Below are positions 1-8,753 of a DNA stretch of 64,000 nt, piece after piece. Position numbers and translations under genes: made by a program. How positions within the stretch are numbered: the first letter of the stretch is position 1; each line of letters opens with the position of its first letter. The notes beneath the pieces were generated by a model. It did not search any database, had not been told where the DNA came from, and saw only the letters and a program-made list of their open reading frames with translations. The DNA is from Cellulosimicrobium sp. ES-005. GTDB taxonomy: Bacteria > Actinomycetota > Actinomycetes > Actinomycetales > Cellulomonadaceae. The stretch covers positions 1,178,001 to 1,242,000 of the forward strand of contig NZ_CP159290.1 in the NCBI RefSeq assembly GCF_040448685.1, given 5' to 3'.

Positions 1-2
1 AC

Positions 3-599
3 TTCTACCTGCGCGCGCGGGTCCGGGTCGACGAGTTGCTCGCGCTGCGCGCGACCGTCAACGCCTCGTCGCCCGTGCGCGTCTCGGTCAACGACTTCTT
101 CGTCCGGGCGGCGGCGCGCGCCCTCGTCGACGTGCCCGAGATGAACGTCGTGTGGACGCCCGACGCCGTGCTGCGCTTCGAGCGCGCCGACGTCTCGGTG
201 GCGGTGGCCTCCGAGCGCGGGCTCGTGACGCCGGTGGTGCGCGGGGCGGACTCGCTCTCGCTCGGTGCGCTCTCGACGGCCGTCAAGGACCTCGTCGCGC
301 GCGCCGGTGAGGGCCGTCTGCAGCAGGACGAGCTCGAGGGCGGTGCGCTGACCGTGACGAACCTCGGCATGTACGGCGTCCGGGAGTTCGACGCGATCAT
401 CAACCCTCCGCAGGTGGGCATCCTCGCGGTGGGGGCGGCGGTCGCGGAGCCGGTCGTCGTGGACGGCGAGGTCCAGGTCGCGACGGTCGTGCACCTGACG
501 CTGTCGGTCGACCACCGCCCGGTCGACGGCGTGGTGGCGGCCCGCTTCCTCGCCCGTCTCACGGAGATCGTGGAGAACCCGTTGCAGGCGCTCGTCTGA
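3..599 (+). CDS. 2-oxoacid dehydrogenase E2 acyltransferase, C-terminal part (5' end outside window)
   Basis: Partial gene: the first 198 codons visible encode the C-terminal catalytic domain of a dihydrolipoamide acyltransferase, the E2 core of a pyruvate, 2-oxoglutarate or branched-chain 2-oxoacid dehydrogenase complex. The family's active-site signature is present near the end as VDHRPVDG (the DHRxxDG motif whose His takes part in acyl transfer to CoA). The stretch TVTNLGMYGVREFDAIINPP is also typical of E2. The lipoyl and subunit-binding domains lie upstream of the window, so the substrate class cannot be decided. The gene stops at a TGA and is followed by a strong hairpin. Reading frame and family are certain; the complex is not. 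Confidence 0.9.
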   Translation, partial: FYLRARVRVDELLALRATVNASSPVRVSVNDFFVRAAARALVDVPEMNVVWTPDAVLRFERADVSVAVASERGLVTPVVRGADSLSLGALSTAVKDLVARAGEGRLQQDELEGGALTVTNLGMYGVREFDAIINPPQVGILAVGAAVAEPVVVDGEVQVATVVHLTLSVDHRPVDGVVAARFLARLTEIVENPLQALV

Positions 600-614
600 C
601 GGCGACCGTGCCGC

Positions 615-648
615 GACGGCCCGCACCCCGACCGGGGTGCGGGCCGTC
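615..648 (+). terminator. Hairpin terminator of the E2 gene
   Basis: A perfect 16-bp inverted repeat (615-630 with 633-648) lies 15 bases after the E2 stop codon. It is followed by only a weak T-rich stretch, as is common in very GC-rich actinobacteria. Confidence 0.7.
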
Positions 649-713
649 GTCGTCTCCCGCGGCGTCGCACGACGCGCGCCGGGGGCCGCGCACCCGGTCG
701 CCGCGGGACGACG

Positions 714-742
714 AAGGGCCGCACCCGCCGGGTGCGGCCCTT
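714..742 (-). terminator. Hairpin terminator of the minus-strand 3.0-0.8 kb operon
   Basis: A perfect 14-bp inverted repeat (714-727 with 729-742) sits about 20 bases past the stop codon of the minus-strand dehydrogenase gene. With the 615-648 hairpin it separates two converging transcription units. Confidence 0.65.
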
Positions 743-762
743 TGCCGTGGAGGAGGGGACTC

Positions 763-2142
763 TCAGAGGCCGCCGCCGTGGCGTGCGGCGAGCGCCAGCA
801 CCTCGTCGAGCAGGGCGTCGTCCCACAGGCCGGCGAGCAGGAGCAGGTCGGGGAGCGTGAAGCGGTCCCGCATCAGGGGCAGCGAGCGCAGGACCCAGCG
901 CACCTCGTCCTCGCCCACGGTGGGCGTGAGCTCGGAGAACCGCGTCGGCGCGCCCCAGGCCCGCAGCACGTCCGCCGGGACGGCCGGGTCGGCCGTGAGC
1001 CCGCGCAGGGTCTCGCGGTGCTCGTCCCAGGCGTCGACGGCGGCCCGCGCCGCGTCCTGCCGCTCGGCCCAGAGCGCGAGCTTGCGCTCGACGGCGGTCC
1101 AGCACTCGGCGCCCACGCGTCCGCTCGGGTCGACGACGGCCCACGTGGCCGCGACGCGCCCGCGCAGGTCGGTGGGCGGGGAGAGCACCGCGGTCTCCAG
1201 CGCGGCGCGGTCGAGCCGGTCGAGCGCCAGCTGCCACAGGCTCGCCGCGACGACCGTCGCGACGCCGACCTGGGCGCCGTGGAGGTCGTGCGGCTCGTCG
1301 CGCGCCATGGCCGCCATGTCGAGGAGGTGGCTCATCAGGTGCTCGGAGCCCGAGAGGGGCGCGGTCGTGCCGCAGATCCCGATCGACAGGCCACCCACGG
1401 TGAGCGCGTCGACGAGCGCGGAGAGCGCCTCGGCGGACTCGGCCGGGTGGGCGCGCAGCCGGGCGACCGCCTCCTGCACGGGCCGGAACACCTCGGGGTC
1501 GTACCCGGCGTCCATGCCGAACGCGCCGGCCAGGTACCAGTCGGCGGGCGCGGTCCAGGTCGCGGCCGCGTCGCCGACGCCGGAGCGCGTGAGGTGCGGG
1601 GGCGCGGCGGCGAGCACGTCGTGGTCGACGAGCAGCGCGGCGGGCCAGGCCGTCGGGGCGGTCCGCTTGGCGCCGTTGCGCACGAGCACGGACAGCGCGT
1701 CGGAGTAGCCGTTGACGGACGCCGCGCACTGGACGACCACGAGGCGCGCCCCGGTCGCGGCGACGACCGCCTTCGCGAGGTCGGTGACCGTGCCGCCGCC
1801 CGTCGCGACGACGACGTCGTAGCCCTGGCAGCCGATCGTCGCGGCGTCGACGGTGTCCTCGTCGAGCACGACGCCGTGCGCCGTGCGGCGGACAAGGGTG
1901 TCGTCGACGAACGTCGTCCCGGCCCGCGGGGACGACGCGAGCCGGAGCACGGTCGCGACCACGTCCCTCCCGTCGTGCACGATCCGCGCGCCGTCGTGGA
2001 GCACCGTGACGCGGCGCGCGTCGAGCCGGCGCAGGACGTCGGGCAGCGCGTCGAGCGCGCCGGGCGCGGAGACGACGTCCTGCAGGGGGAGCGCGCGGAA
2101 GGCGGCCGGCAGCGCGGTGGCCTCGCTCGGCGTCGTCGTCAT
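763..2142 (-). CDS. Iron-containing alcohol dehydrogenase family, glycerol-1-phosphate dehydrogenase (AraM/EgsA)-like
   Basis: The 459-residue protein belongs to the dehydroquinate-synthase-like fold of metal-dependent dehydrogenases. It matches the AraM/EgsA branch, which reduces dihydroxyacetone phosphate to sn-glycerol 1-phosphate with NAD(P)H. Visible hallmarks are the nucleotide-binding loop GGGTVTDLAKAV, the AraM-type CAASVNGYSDA segment, a metal-ligand Asp in GVGD and a metal-ligand His in GSEHLMSH. It is slightly longer than AraM (about 390 residues). The ATG at 2142 overlaps the stop of the upstream HAD phosphatase gene by four bases (ATGA), so the two are translationally coupled and presumably act on the same metabolite. 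The exact substrate is inferred; another polyol phosphate is possible. Confidence 0.8.
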   Translation of the reverse strand: MTTTPSEATALPAAFRALPLQDVVSAPGALDALPDVLRRLDARRVTVLHDGARIVHDGRDVVATVLRLASSPRAGTTFVDDTLVRRTAHGVVLDEDTVDAATIGCQGYDVVVATGGGTVTDLAKAVVAATGARLVVVQCAASVNGYSDALSVLVRNGAKRTAPTAWPAALLVDHDVLAAAPPHLTRSGVGDAAATWTAPADWYLAGAFGMDAGYDPEVFRPVQEAVARLRAHPAESAEALSALVDALTVGGLSIGICGTTAPLSGSEHLMSHLLDMAAMARDEPHDLHGAQVGVATVVAASLWQLALDRLDRAALETAVLSPPTDLRGRVAATWAVVDPSGRVGAECWTAVERKLALWAERQDAARAAVDAWDEHRETLRGLTADPAVPADVLRAWGAPTRFSELTPTVGEDEVRWVLRSLPLMRDRFTLPDLLLLAGLWDDALLDEVLALAARHGGGL

Positions 2143-3017
2143 GCCCGCACCTCCCGCCGGGCCACGTCCCACAGGTGGCCCGCGGGCTGGAGCAGGTCGT
2201 CGACGCGCTCGAGCAGGAGCGTCGGTGCCTGCGCCGCGGGCGTGCGCAGCGCGGTCGCACGGTCGGTCTCGCCGGTCAGGACGAGCGCGGACGTCATGCC
2301 CGTCGCGTGGGCGAACGCGACGTCCGTGCTGAGGCGGTCGCCCACCATGACGGTCGTCGCGGGGTCCAGCCCGGTCTCGGCCGCGATGATCTCCAGGAAC
2401 GCCGGGTCGGGCTTGCCGAAGACCGCCTCGCACGCGACGCCGGTCGCGGCGGTGATCGCGGCGACGACCGACGCGCAGTCGGGCTCGCCGCGGCCGCCCG
2501 GGAACGGGCAGAACCGGTCGGGGTTCGTCGCGACGAAGCGCGCGCGGCCGTGGACGAACAGCGTGTCGAACGCGACCTGGAGCTTGCGGTAGTCGAACGA
2601 GCGGTCGTACGACGCGACGACGAGGTCGATCTTCTCGGGGTCGTCGCTGATCGTGCAGCCCTCGGCGAGGAGCGCGTCGACGAGCGGCTGCTCGGAGATC
2701 GGGAAGACCGTGGCGCCGGGGGCGTGCGCGCGCACCCACGCCACGGTCGCGACGAGGCTCGTGTAGACGTCCTCGTGGCCCGTGGGGATGCCGAGTCGCG
2801 TGAGCTTGTCGGCGTAGTCCTGCGGGCTGCGCGTGGGGTTGTTGCTCACGAAGAGCACGCGCGCGCCCTGCGCGCGGAGGGTCGAGACGAGCTCCGCGGC
2901 GCCGGGCAGGAGGTCGGTGCCGAGGTAGATCGTGCCGTCGAGGTCGAACAGGTAGGTGTCGAAGTGCCGGTGCGCCGCGCGTCCTGGCGCCTCGCGTGTC
3001 GTGGAGGTCAGAGGCAT
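2139..3017 (-). CDS. HAD-IIA (NagD-like) phosphatase
   Basis: The 292-residue protein is a HAD-superfamily sugar-phosphate phosphatase of the NagD/p-nitrophenylphosphatase class. Motif I is FDLDGTIYLG, with nucleophile Asp25 and Asp27; motif II is FVSNNPTRS; the motif III lysine is in GKPDP; motif IV is GDRLSTD. The start at 3017 is chosen because GAGGAG lies seven bases upstream, whereas the open frame extends further without a ribosome site. Family members dephosphorylate small phosphates such as phosphoglycolate or dihydroxyacetone phosphate. Four-base overlap with the glycerol-1-phosphate-dehydrogenase-like gene suggests the pair makes and dephosphorylates one glycerol or polyol phosphate. 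That role is an inference. Confidence 0.87.
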   Translation of the reverse strand: MPLTSTTREAPGRAAHRHFDTYLFDLDGTIYLGTDLLPGAAELVSTLRAQGARVLFVSNNPTRSPQDYADKLTRLGIPTGHEDVYTSLVATVAWVRAHAPGATVFPISEQPLVDALLAEGCTISDDPEKIDLVVASYDRSFDYRKLQVAFDTLFVHGRARFVATNPDRFCPFPGGRGEPDCASVVAAITAATGVACEAVFGKPDPAFLEIIAAETGLDPATTVMVGDRLSTDVAFAHATGMTSALVLTGETDRATALRTPAAQAPTLLLERVDDLLQPAGHLWDVARREVRA

Positions 3018-3075
3018 GGTGCTCCTCGTCGAGCCGGTCGGGCGGGCAGCACTGCACCGCTCCATACCGCGTAGG

Positions 3076-3099
3076 GTGTGTACAGACGTGTCTGTACAA
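3076..3099 (-). promoter_or_regulatory. Promoter with 20-bp palindromic operator of the HAD/dehydrogenase operon
   Basis: On the minus strand TTGTAC and CCCTAC hexamers are spaced by 17 bases. Between and over them lies a palindrome, TGTACAGAC-GT-GTCTGTACA (3079-3098, nine-base arms). Position and symmetry fit a repressor site of TetR or a similar dimeric regulator that would block RNA polymerase. The cognate regulator is not in this window. Start of the operon is 60-80 bases downstream. Confidence 0.6.
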
Positions 3100-3169
3100 C
3101 CTTCGCCCGAGGGATGCCCCGTGTCAAGCAGCCGGGGGCGTCGCGGGTCCGTCGCGGGTGCGGTGCGGG

Positions 3170-4339
3170 TCAGCGGCGGTCGGCCGCGAGCAGGTCGAGG
3201 TAGCGGGCCCGGACCGCGAGCACGTCACGCAGCTGCGTCTCGATGCCGTCCACGAACTCCTCGCGGTACACGGCGTCGACCTGGACGGAGATGGCGTAGT
3301 ACAGGCCGGTGAACGTCGCGATCGCGACCGAGACGCGCACGAGCGTCTGCGTGACCACGAGGTCCGCGCCCCCGACACCGCCCCCGCCGGCGAGCGAGAG
3401 CGTCCGCCGCCACGTGCCGCCGTCCACGTCCCACAAAGCCATGACCTCGGGCGTGACGGTGAGCGTCCCGAGGGCCATGAAGAACACGCCCATGCCGAGG
3501 CTCACCACGAGGACCTGCAGGAGCTGGCTCGTGGCGATCATCGTCGCGAGGTTCGCCGTCTGCCCGCGGCTGAACCGGGCCGCCCGCTCGCGCCCGGGCA
3601 CGTCCCCCGCCGACCCGGCGAGCGCCGCGCGGGCCTCGGCCGGGGAACGCAGGCCGACGAACAGCACGACGAGCAGCGCGAAGAACGCGCCGAGGGCGAC
3701 GTCGGCGACGCCGTGCGTGCGGTCGAACACCTGCCAGACCTCGGCGTTGTAGAACAGCACGAGCGAGAACACGAGCAGCAGGGGCAGGAGCCGCACGAGC
3801 CGCAGGAGCGCGGCGCCGAGCTCGTCGGTCACGCGCGCGAGCCCCCACCACAGCGACGACAGCACGCCGTACCCGACGACGACGCGCACCACGCCCAGCA
3901 GCACGAGGTTCCCGACGGCCGTGAGCAGCGCGTCGCCCCACTGGCCCCCGAAGACGACCGGCAGCAGCGCGGGCACGAGCACGAAGAACGCGAGCTCGGG
4001 GACCCCGACGGACTGCGGCAGGGTCGACCACGGGCGCCCGCGCAGCACGTTGAGGCCCGCGTACGCCGCGGCGAGGATCGCGGCGCCGCCGACGAGCGCG
4101 AGCGCGTTCGCCCAGGCGGGCCAGCCGGACCGGATCGCGCCGCTCAGCTCGGCGAGCAGCACGACGAGCAGGAACGGCGCCGAGCGCCCGAACACGTCGC
4201 GGTCGAGCGAGTGGCCCTCCACGAGGAGCGGGAGCCCGTTGCGGCGGAAGACGCGCTCGCACGCACGGGCGTCGAGGTGGTCGACCGCGGCGGGTGCGCC
4301 GGGTGCCGCAGTCGGGGACGCGTCGTCGGGCACGGTCAT
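3170..4339 (-). CDS. Multi-pass membrane protein of unknown function
   Basis: I do not recognise this 389-residue protein. It has about eight hydrophobic segments long enough to cross the membrane, for example FFVLVPALLPVVFG, LLPLLLVFSLVLFYNAEV, GAFFALLVVLFVGL and SLGMGVFFMALGTLTV. A hydrophilic stretch rich in Arg and Gly (about residues 240-265) separates the first six from the last two. No catalytic motif or transporter signature is evident. The start at 4339 is used because upstream codons belong to the shadow of the neighbouring FAD gene. The short gap to that gene (58 bases with a small hairpin) leaves co-transcription open. Confidence 0.75.
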   Translation of the reverse strand: MTVPDDASPTAAPGAPAAVDHLDARACERVFRRNGLPLLVEGHSLDRDVFGRSAPFLLVVLLAELSGAIRSGWPAWANALALVGGAAILAAAYAGLNVLRGRPWSTLPQSVGVPELAFFVLVPALLPVVFGGQWGDALLTAVGNLVLLGVVRVVVGYGVLSSLWWGLARVTDELGAALLRLVRLLPLLLVFSLVLFYNAEVWQVFDRTHGVADVALGAFFALLVVLFVGLRSPAEARAALAGSAGDVPGRERAARFSRGQTANLATMIATSQLLQVLVVSLGMGVFFMALGTLTVTPEVMALWDVDGGTWRRTLSLAGGGGVGGADLVVTQTLVRVSVAIATFTGLYYAISVQVDAVYREEFVDGIETQLRDVLAVRARYLDLLAADRR

Positions 4340-4356
4340 GGTCGCCGACCCTAGCG

Positions 4357-4376
4357 GCCGGGCACCCGCGCCCGGC
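4357..4376 (-). terminator. Short hairpin after the FAD dehydrogenase gene
   Basis: Seven-base GC-only stem (4357-4363 with 4370-4376) and six-base loop, between the FAD gene stop and the membrane protein start. No T tract, so it may be only an attenuator. Confidence 0.35.
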
Positions 4377-4397
4377 GCAGGCCCGCCGCGCCTCGCG

Positions 4398-6152
4398 TCA
4401 GCCGAGCTCGGCCGCGAGGCTGCGGCCGGCGACGCGGCCGGAGTACAGGCACCCGCCGAGGAACGTGCCCTCCAGCGCGCGGTGCCCGTGCACCCCGCCG
4501 CCGCCGAAGCCCGCCGCCTCGCCCGCGGCCCACAGACCGGGCAGCACGGAGCCGTCGGCGCGCAGCACGCGCGCAGACGTGTCGGTCCAGAGCCCGCCGA
4601 GCGTCTTGCGCGTGAGCACTGAGAGGCGGACGGCGAGCAGCGGGCCGTCCTTGGGCGTGGTGAGCGGGCGCGGGGGCGAGACGCGGATGAGCCGGTCGAC
4701 GCGGTAACGCCGCGCCATCGCCGTCGCGACGACCTGCGGATCCTTGCCGAGGCCGGTGCGGACCTGCTCGTCACGCAGATGGACGATGCGCGCGAGGGCG
4801 TCGGCGTCGACGTGGCCGCGCGATCCTGGGGTCGCGTCCACGAGCGCGTTCATCCCGGCCGCGAGCTCCTCGGGCGTGTCGGCCCACACGAACTCGGGCG
4901 ACTGCTCCGCGAAGCGTGCCACCGGCCCGACGGCGCCCGGCAGCACGCGCTGCGCGAGCAGCCGGACGTCCTTGCCGGTGAGGTCGGGGTTCTGCTCGGA
5001 GCCCGACAGCGCGAACTCGGTCTCCATGATCGCCTTGTTGAGCACGAACCAGGAGTGGTCGTCGCCGCGCTCGGTGACGTGCTGGAGCGCGCCGAGCGCG
5101 TCGAACCCGGGGAACAGCGGGGCGGGCAGCCGGTTGCCGTCGGCGTCGAGCCACAGCGAGCTCGGACCCGGCAGGATGCGGATCCCGTGGTCCGTCCACA
5201 CCGGCGAGTGGTTCGCGATGCCCTCGGGGTAGTGCCACATGCGGTCCTCGTGCACGAGCGCGGCGCCCGCGTCGGCGGCGACGCCGATCATGAGCCCGTC
5301 GGTCGAGTCGGGGACGCCGGACAGCATGCGGGCGGGCAGCCGGCCCGCCGCCTGCGGCCAGCGGGAACGCACGAGCTCGTGGTTCGCGCCGATGCCGCCC
5401 GACGTCACGACGACGGCGCTCGCCGCGATCTCGACCTCGCCGACGACCTCGCGCGACGACGGCGCGCCGCGCTCGACGTCCGACGGCGCGAGAACCTCCG
5501 CGCGCACGCCCGTCACCGCGCCGTCGGTCACGACGAGCGACGTGACCCGGTGCCGGAACCGCAGGTCGAGCAGACCCGCGGCCCGGGCGTCGAGCGCGGC
5601 GCGGACGAACGGCTCGAGGATCCCCGGCCCGGTGCCCCACGTGACGTGGAACCGGGGGACGGAGTTGCCGTGGGCGCCGGCCGCGGACCCGTCGGCGCCC
5701 GAGCGCACCGGGTACCCGCCGCGCTCGGCCCACTGCACGAGCGGGAACCACCGCACGCCCTTGTCGTGCAGCCAGTCGCGCATCTCCCCGGCCGCGAAGT
5801 TGACGAACCCGCGCGCCCAGGCGTACCCGTGGCGGTCGGGGCCCTCGCCGCGGTCCGCGCCGGGCGCGAACCGCGCGGACCCGAGCCAGTCGTCGAACGC
5901 GAGCTCGGCGGAGTCCGTGACGCCCATGCGCCGCTGCTCGGGCGAGCCGACGAGGAACAGGCCGCCGAACGACCACCACGCCTGGCCGCCGAGGCTCGCG
6001 GCCGGCTCCTGGTCGAGCAGGACGACGCGGCGCCCCGCCGCGGTGAGCTCGGCCGCCGCGACGAGCCCGGCGAGGCCGGCCCCCACGACGACGACCTCGG
6101 GGTCCTCGATCCTGGGGGAGCTGACGGGGGAGTCGACCGCGCTGTCACTCAT
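4398..6152 (-). CDS. FAD-dependent dehydrogenase (3-ketosteroid-dehydrogenase / fumarate-reductase flavoprotein-like)
   Basis: The 584-residue flavoprotein starts with a classical dinucleotide-binding fold, VVVVGAGLAGLVAAAELTAAG (residues ~23-43), followed by an acidic strand end. It closes with the FAD-binding LWAAGEAAGFGGGGVHGHRA and the LEGTFLGGCLYSGRVAG segment seen in predicted FAD-binding dehydrogenases (COG3573 type). This group is related to 3-oxosteroid 1-dehydrogenases and fumarate reductase subunits; the substrate is unknown. The ATG at 6152 gives a short disordered lead before the Rossmann fold; an upstream ATG at 6170 is also in frame. No partner electron carrier is adjacent. The family is clear, the reaction is not. 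Confidence 0.82.
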   Translation of the reverse strand: MSDSAVDSPVSSPRIEDPEVVVVGAGLAGLVAAAELTAAGRRVVLLDQEPAASLGGQAWWSFGGLFLVGSPEQRRMGVTDSAELAFDDWLGSARFAPGADRGEGPDRHGYAWARGFVNFAAGEMRDWLHDKGVRWFPLVQWAERGGYPVRSGADGSAAGAHGNSVPRFHVTWGTGPGILEPFVRAALDARAAGLLDLRFRHRVTSLVVTDGAVTGVRAEVLAPSDVERGAPSSREVVGEVEIAASAVVVTSGGIGANHELVRSRWPQAAGRLPARMLSGVPDSTDGLMIGVAADAGAALVHEDRMWHYPEGIANHSPVWTDHGIRILPGPSSLWLDADGNRLPAPLFPGFDALGALQHVTERGDDHSWFVLNKAIMETEFALSGSEQNPDLTGKDVRLLAQRVLPGAVGPVARFAEQSPEFVWADTPEELAAGMNALVDATPGSRGHVDADALARIVHLRDEQVRTGLGKDPQVVATAMARRYRVDRLIRVSPPRPLTTPKDGPLLAVRLSVLTRKTLGGLWTDTSARVLRADGSVLPGLWAAGEAAGFGGGGVHGHRALEGTFLGGCLYSGRVAGRSLAAELG

Positions 6153-6200
6153 GCGGGAAGAGTAGAGCACGTGTCCAGACCTGGGCGGGCCCGGTGGGCG

Positions 6201-6284
6201 CGTGCGACAACGCCTCTACCTCGTGCGACCACGGCTCTACCTCGCGCGACCATGCCTCTACCTCGCGCGACCGGGGCTCTACCT
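6201..6284. repeat. Four tandem 21-bp repeats
   Basis: Four head-to-tail units (6201-6221, 6222-6242, 6243-6263, 6264-6284) share the pattern CGYGCGACNANGSCTCTACCT. The last unit overlaps the stop codon of the debranching enzyme gene on the minus strand. A related copy in opposite orientation lies after the GH65 gene at about 21.75 kb, so this is a dispersed intergenic repeat, not a CRISPR: there are no unique spacers. Confidence 0.9.
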
Positions 6285-8642
6285 CGGCGGGGTGGAGACG
6301 TAGACGCGCAGGCTCAGGGCCTCGAGCCCGACGACGTCGCCCGCGTGGGCGGTGCCGTCGCCGTTCGCGCGGTCCCGGTCGTCGGGGTGCTCCCAGTCGG
6401 AGTCCCACGCGAGGTCCCAGCGCTCGGGGTCGGCGCCGGCCGCCGCCCGCACGCCCGGGAGCGTGACGTCCACGGGGTCGAGGGCGCCGGCGAGGACGAC
6501 CAGCACGTCGGCGTCGCCGGGCTCGGGCGCGGTCCGCAGCATCTGGAGCGTCCGGACGGCAGGGTCGTGCCACGCCGCGTGGTCCAGGAGCTCGCCGTCG
6601 GCGTCGAACCACACGAGGTCGGGCACGCCGACGCCGTCCGCCCTGTGCCGCGTCGCAGCGTCCGTCGCGGCCCCCGTGGCGCGGGGCCGTCCGGTGAAGA
6701 ACGTGTCGGGCCGCAGCGCGGGGTGCGCGCGCCGCAGGGCGAGCAGGTACCGCGCCGTCGCGAGCAGGTCCTTGCGCCACGGCGAGAGGTCCCACGAGAC
6801 CCAGGACGTCTCGTCGTCCTGCACGTAGGCGTTGTTGTTGCCGCGCTGCGTCCGGCCCATCTCGTCGCCCGCGGTGAGCATGGGGGTGCCCGCGGCGAGG
6901 ACGAGCGTCGCGAGGAGGTTGCGGATCGACCGGCGGCGCAGGGGCGCGATCTCCACGCCGAGCCCGAGCGCGTCGAGCCCGGCGCCACCGCCCGCCCGTG
7001 CGTCCGTGGCCACGACCGGGCCCTCGAGGCCGTGGTTCCACGACCGGTTGTCGTCCGTCCCGTCGCGGTTGTCCTCGCCGTTCGCGAGGTTGTGCTTGTG
7101 GTCGTACGCGACCAGGTCGGCGAGCGTGAACCCGTCGTGCGCGGTCACGTAGCTCACCGACGCGACGGGTCCGCGCAGCAGCGGCGGGTCGGAGTGGCCG
7201 AACAGGTCGGCCGAGCCCGCGAGCCGGGTCGCGAGGTCGCGCACGCCGTGGCCGGGACGCCCGTGGGACGCCTCGCGCGCGTCGGCGAGCCAGAACTGGC
7301 GCGCCGCGTCGCGGAACCGGTCGTTCCACTCGGCGAGCGGCGGCGGGAACTGCCCGGTCCGCCAGCCGCCCGGTCCCACGTCCCACGGCTCCGCGACGAG
7401 CTTGAGCCCGCACAGCACCGGGTCCGTCTGGAGGGCGACGAGGAACGGGTGGTCGGGGTCGAACCCGGATGCTCCGCGCCCGAGCGTGACCGCGAGGTCG
7501 AACCGGAACCCGTCGACCCCCACGACCTCGGCCCAGTACCGCAGCGAGTCCAGGGCGGCCCGCACCACGGCGGGCCGCCGGAAGTCGAGCGAGTTGCCCG
7601 TCCCGGTGACGTCGGCGAGGCGTGCGGGCGAGCCGCCGTCGTGCAGGTAGTACCCGGCGTTGTCCAGCCCGCGCCACGACAGGTGATAGCCGTCCGCGCC
7701 GCCCTCGCACGTGTGGTTGTGCACGACGTCGAGCAGCACCTCGATCCCCGCCTCGTGCAGCAGGTGGACCATGCCGCGCACCTCGTCGAGGACGGCGCCC
7801 GGCCCGGCCTCCTGGGCGTCGCGCGTCGCGTACGCGGCGTGGGGCGCGAAGAACCCGAGGGTCGAGTAGCCCCAGTAGTTGGTGCGCCCGCTCGCGAGCA
7901 GGTGCGGCTCGGGCACGTTCGCGTGCACCGGGAGCAGCTCGACCGTCGTCACGCCGAGCGACCGCAGGTGCTCGATCGTCGCCGGGTGCGCGACGCCCGC
8001 GTACGTGCCGCGCAGGTGCTCGGGCAGGGCCTCGAGCCGCTGCGTGAGGCCGCGCACGTGCGCCTCGTAGACCACGGTGTCGCGCCAGGGGACGCGCGGT
8101 CGGGGCGCCAGCGCGCCCGCGGGCTCGGCCACGACCACCGCGTGCGGGACGAACGGCAGCGAGTCGCGCGCGTCGGCCGGGCCGTACGGGTCGTCGCCGA
8201 CCTGCCCGTGGATCGCGGGGTCGTCGACGAGCTCTCCCACGAGGCCTCGCGCGTACGGGTCGACGAGCAGCTTCGCGGGGTTGTGCCGCAGCCCGGCGGC
8301 GGGGTCCCAGGGCCCGTGGACGCGGAACCCGTAGCGCTGCCCGGCGCGGACGCCCGGGACGTGGGCGTGCCAGACGCCGTACGCCGGCCCGGCGAGCGGG
8401 ACGCGGCGCTCGCGGTAGCGGGCGGGGTCGTGCGTGGGCAGCGCGTCGTCGACGACGTCGACGAGGCACAGCTCGACGGCGGTCGCGTGCGACGCGAGGA
8501 CGGCGACGTCGACGCCGTCGCCCACGACGCGGACGCCGAGCGGCGGCACGAGGGCGTGCCGGTCGACGCGTCCCGGCGCGGCCGGGCGCGCGGGCTCGCC
8601 GGTGGCCGGGGGGAGGGGGCTCGGGTCGGAGGGCACGTGCAC
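6279..8642 (-). CDS. glgX: Glycogen debranching enzyme (isoamylase-type GH13)
   Basis: The 787-residue enzyme hydrolyses alpha-1,6 branch points of glycogen or limit dextrins in the cytoplasm. An N-terminal early-set/CBM48 domain (about residues 20-130, with YGFRVHGPWDP) precedes the GH13 barrel. The four GH13 regions are visible: DVVHNHT, GFRFDLAV (nucleophile Asp), LVAEPWDVG (acid Glu) and VTAHDGFTL. GlgX-specific GEDNRDGTDDNRSWNHG and LTAGDEMGRTQRGNNNAY are also present. The start is uncertain: GTG at 8642 gives the longest plausible product, GTG at 8636 is a close alternative, and no strong ribosome site is visible. It is transcribed divergently from etfBA. Confidence 0.92.
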   Translation of the reverse strand: MHVPSDPSPLPPATGEPARPAAPGRVDRHALVPPLGVRVVGDGVDVAVLASHATAVELCLVDVVDDALPTHDPARYRERRVPLAGPAYGVWHAHVPGVRAGQRYGFRVHGPWDPAAGLRHNPAKLLVDPYARGLVGELVDDPAIHGQVGDDPYGPADARDSLPFVPHAVVVAEPAGALAPRPRVPWRDTVVYEAHVRGLTQRLEALPEHLRGTYAGVAHPATIEHLRSLGVTTVELLPVHANVPEPHLLASGRTNYWGYSTLGFFAPHAAYATRDAQEAGPGAVLDEVRGMVHLLHEAGIEVLLDVVHNHTCEGGADGYHLSWRGLDNAGYYLHDGGSPARLADVTGTGNSLDFRRPAVVRAALDSLRYWAEVVGVDGFRFDLAVTLGRGASGFDPDHPFLVALQTDPVLCGLKLVAEPWDVGPGGWRTGQFPPPLAEWNDRFRDAARQFWLADAREASHGRPGHGVRDLATRLAGSADLFGHSDPPLLRGPVASVSYVTAHDGFTLADLVAYDHKHNLANGEDNRDGTDDNRSWNHGLEGPVVATDARAGGGAGLDALGLGVEIAPLRRRSIRNLLATLVLAAGTPMLTAGDEMGRTQRGNNNAYVQDDETSWVSWDLSPWRKDLLATARYLLALRRAHPALRPDTFFTGRPRATGAATDAATRHRADGVGVPDLVWFDADGELLDHAAWHDPAVRTLQMLRTAPEPGDADVLVVLAGALDPVDVTLPGVRAAAGADPERWDLAWDSDWEHPDDRDRANGDGTAHAGDVVGLEALSLRVYVSTPPR

Positions 8643-8753
8643 CCGTCCATTGTGGCGGGTGTCACCGGCTCCTCCCGCCGCCCGCCGGTAGGCTTCCCCG
8701 AGCGGGCCGGGAACCTCTCCGGCCGACCGCCCAGCGCACAGGGAGAGCAGCCG

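Noticed and set aside
6201-6284. CRISPR array
   Set aside because: Units are directly adjacent with no unique spacers, and no cas genes are present.
4779-8753. Long plus-strand open frame running into etfB
   Set aside because: Only the part from 8754 is protein-like and has a ribosome site; the rest is antisense to the FAD enzyme and glgX genes.
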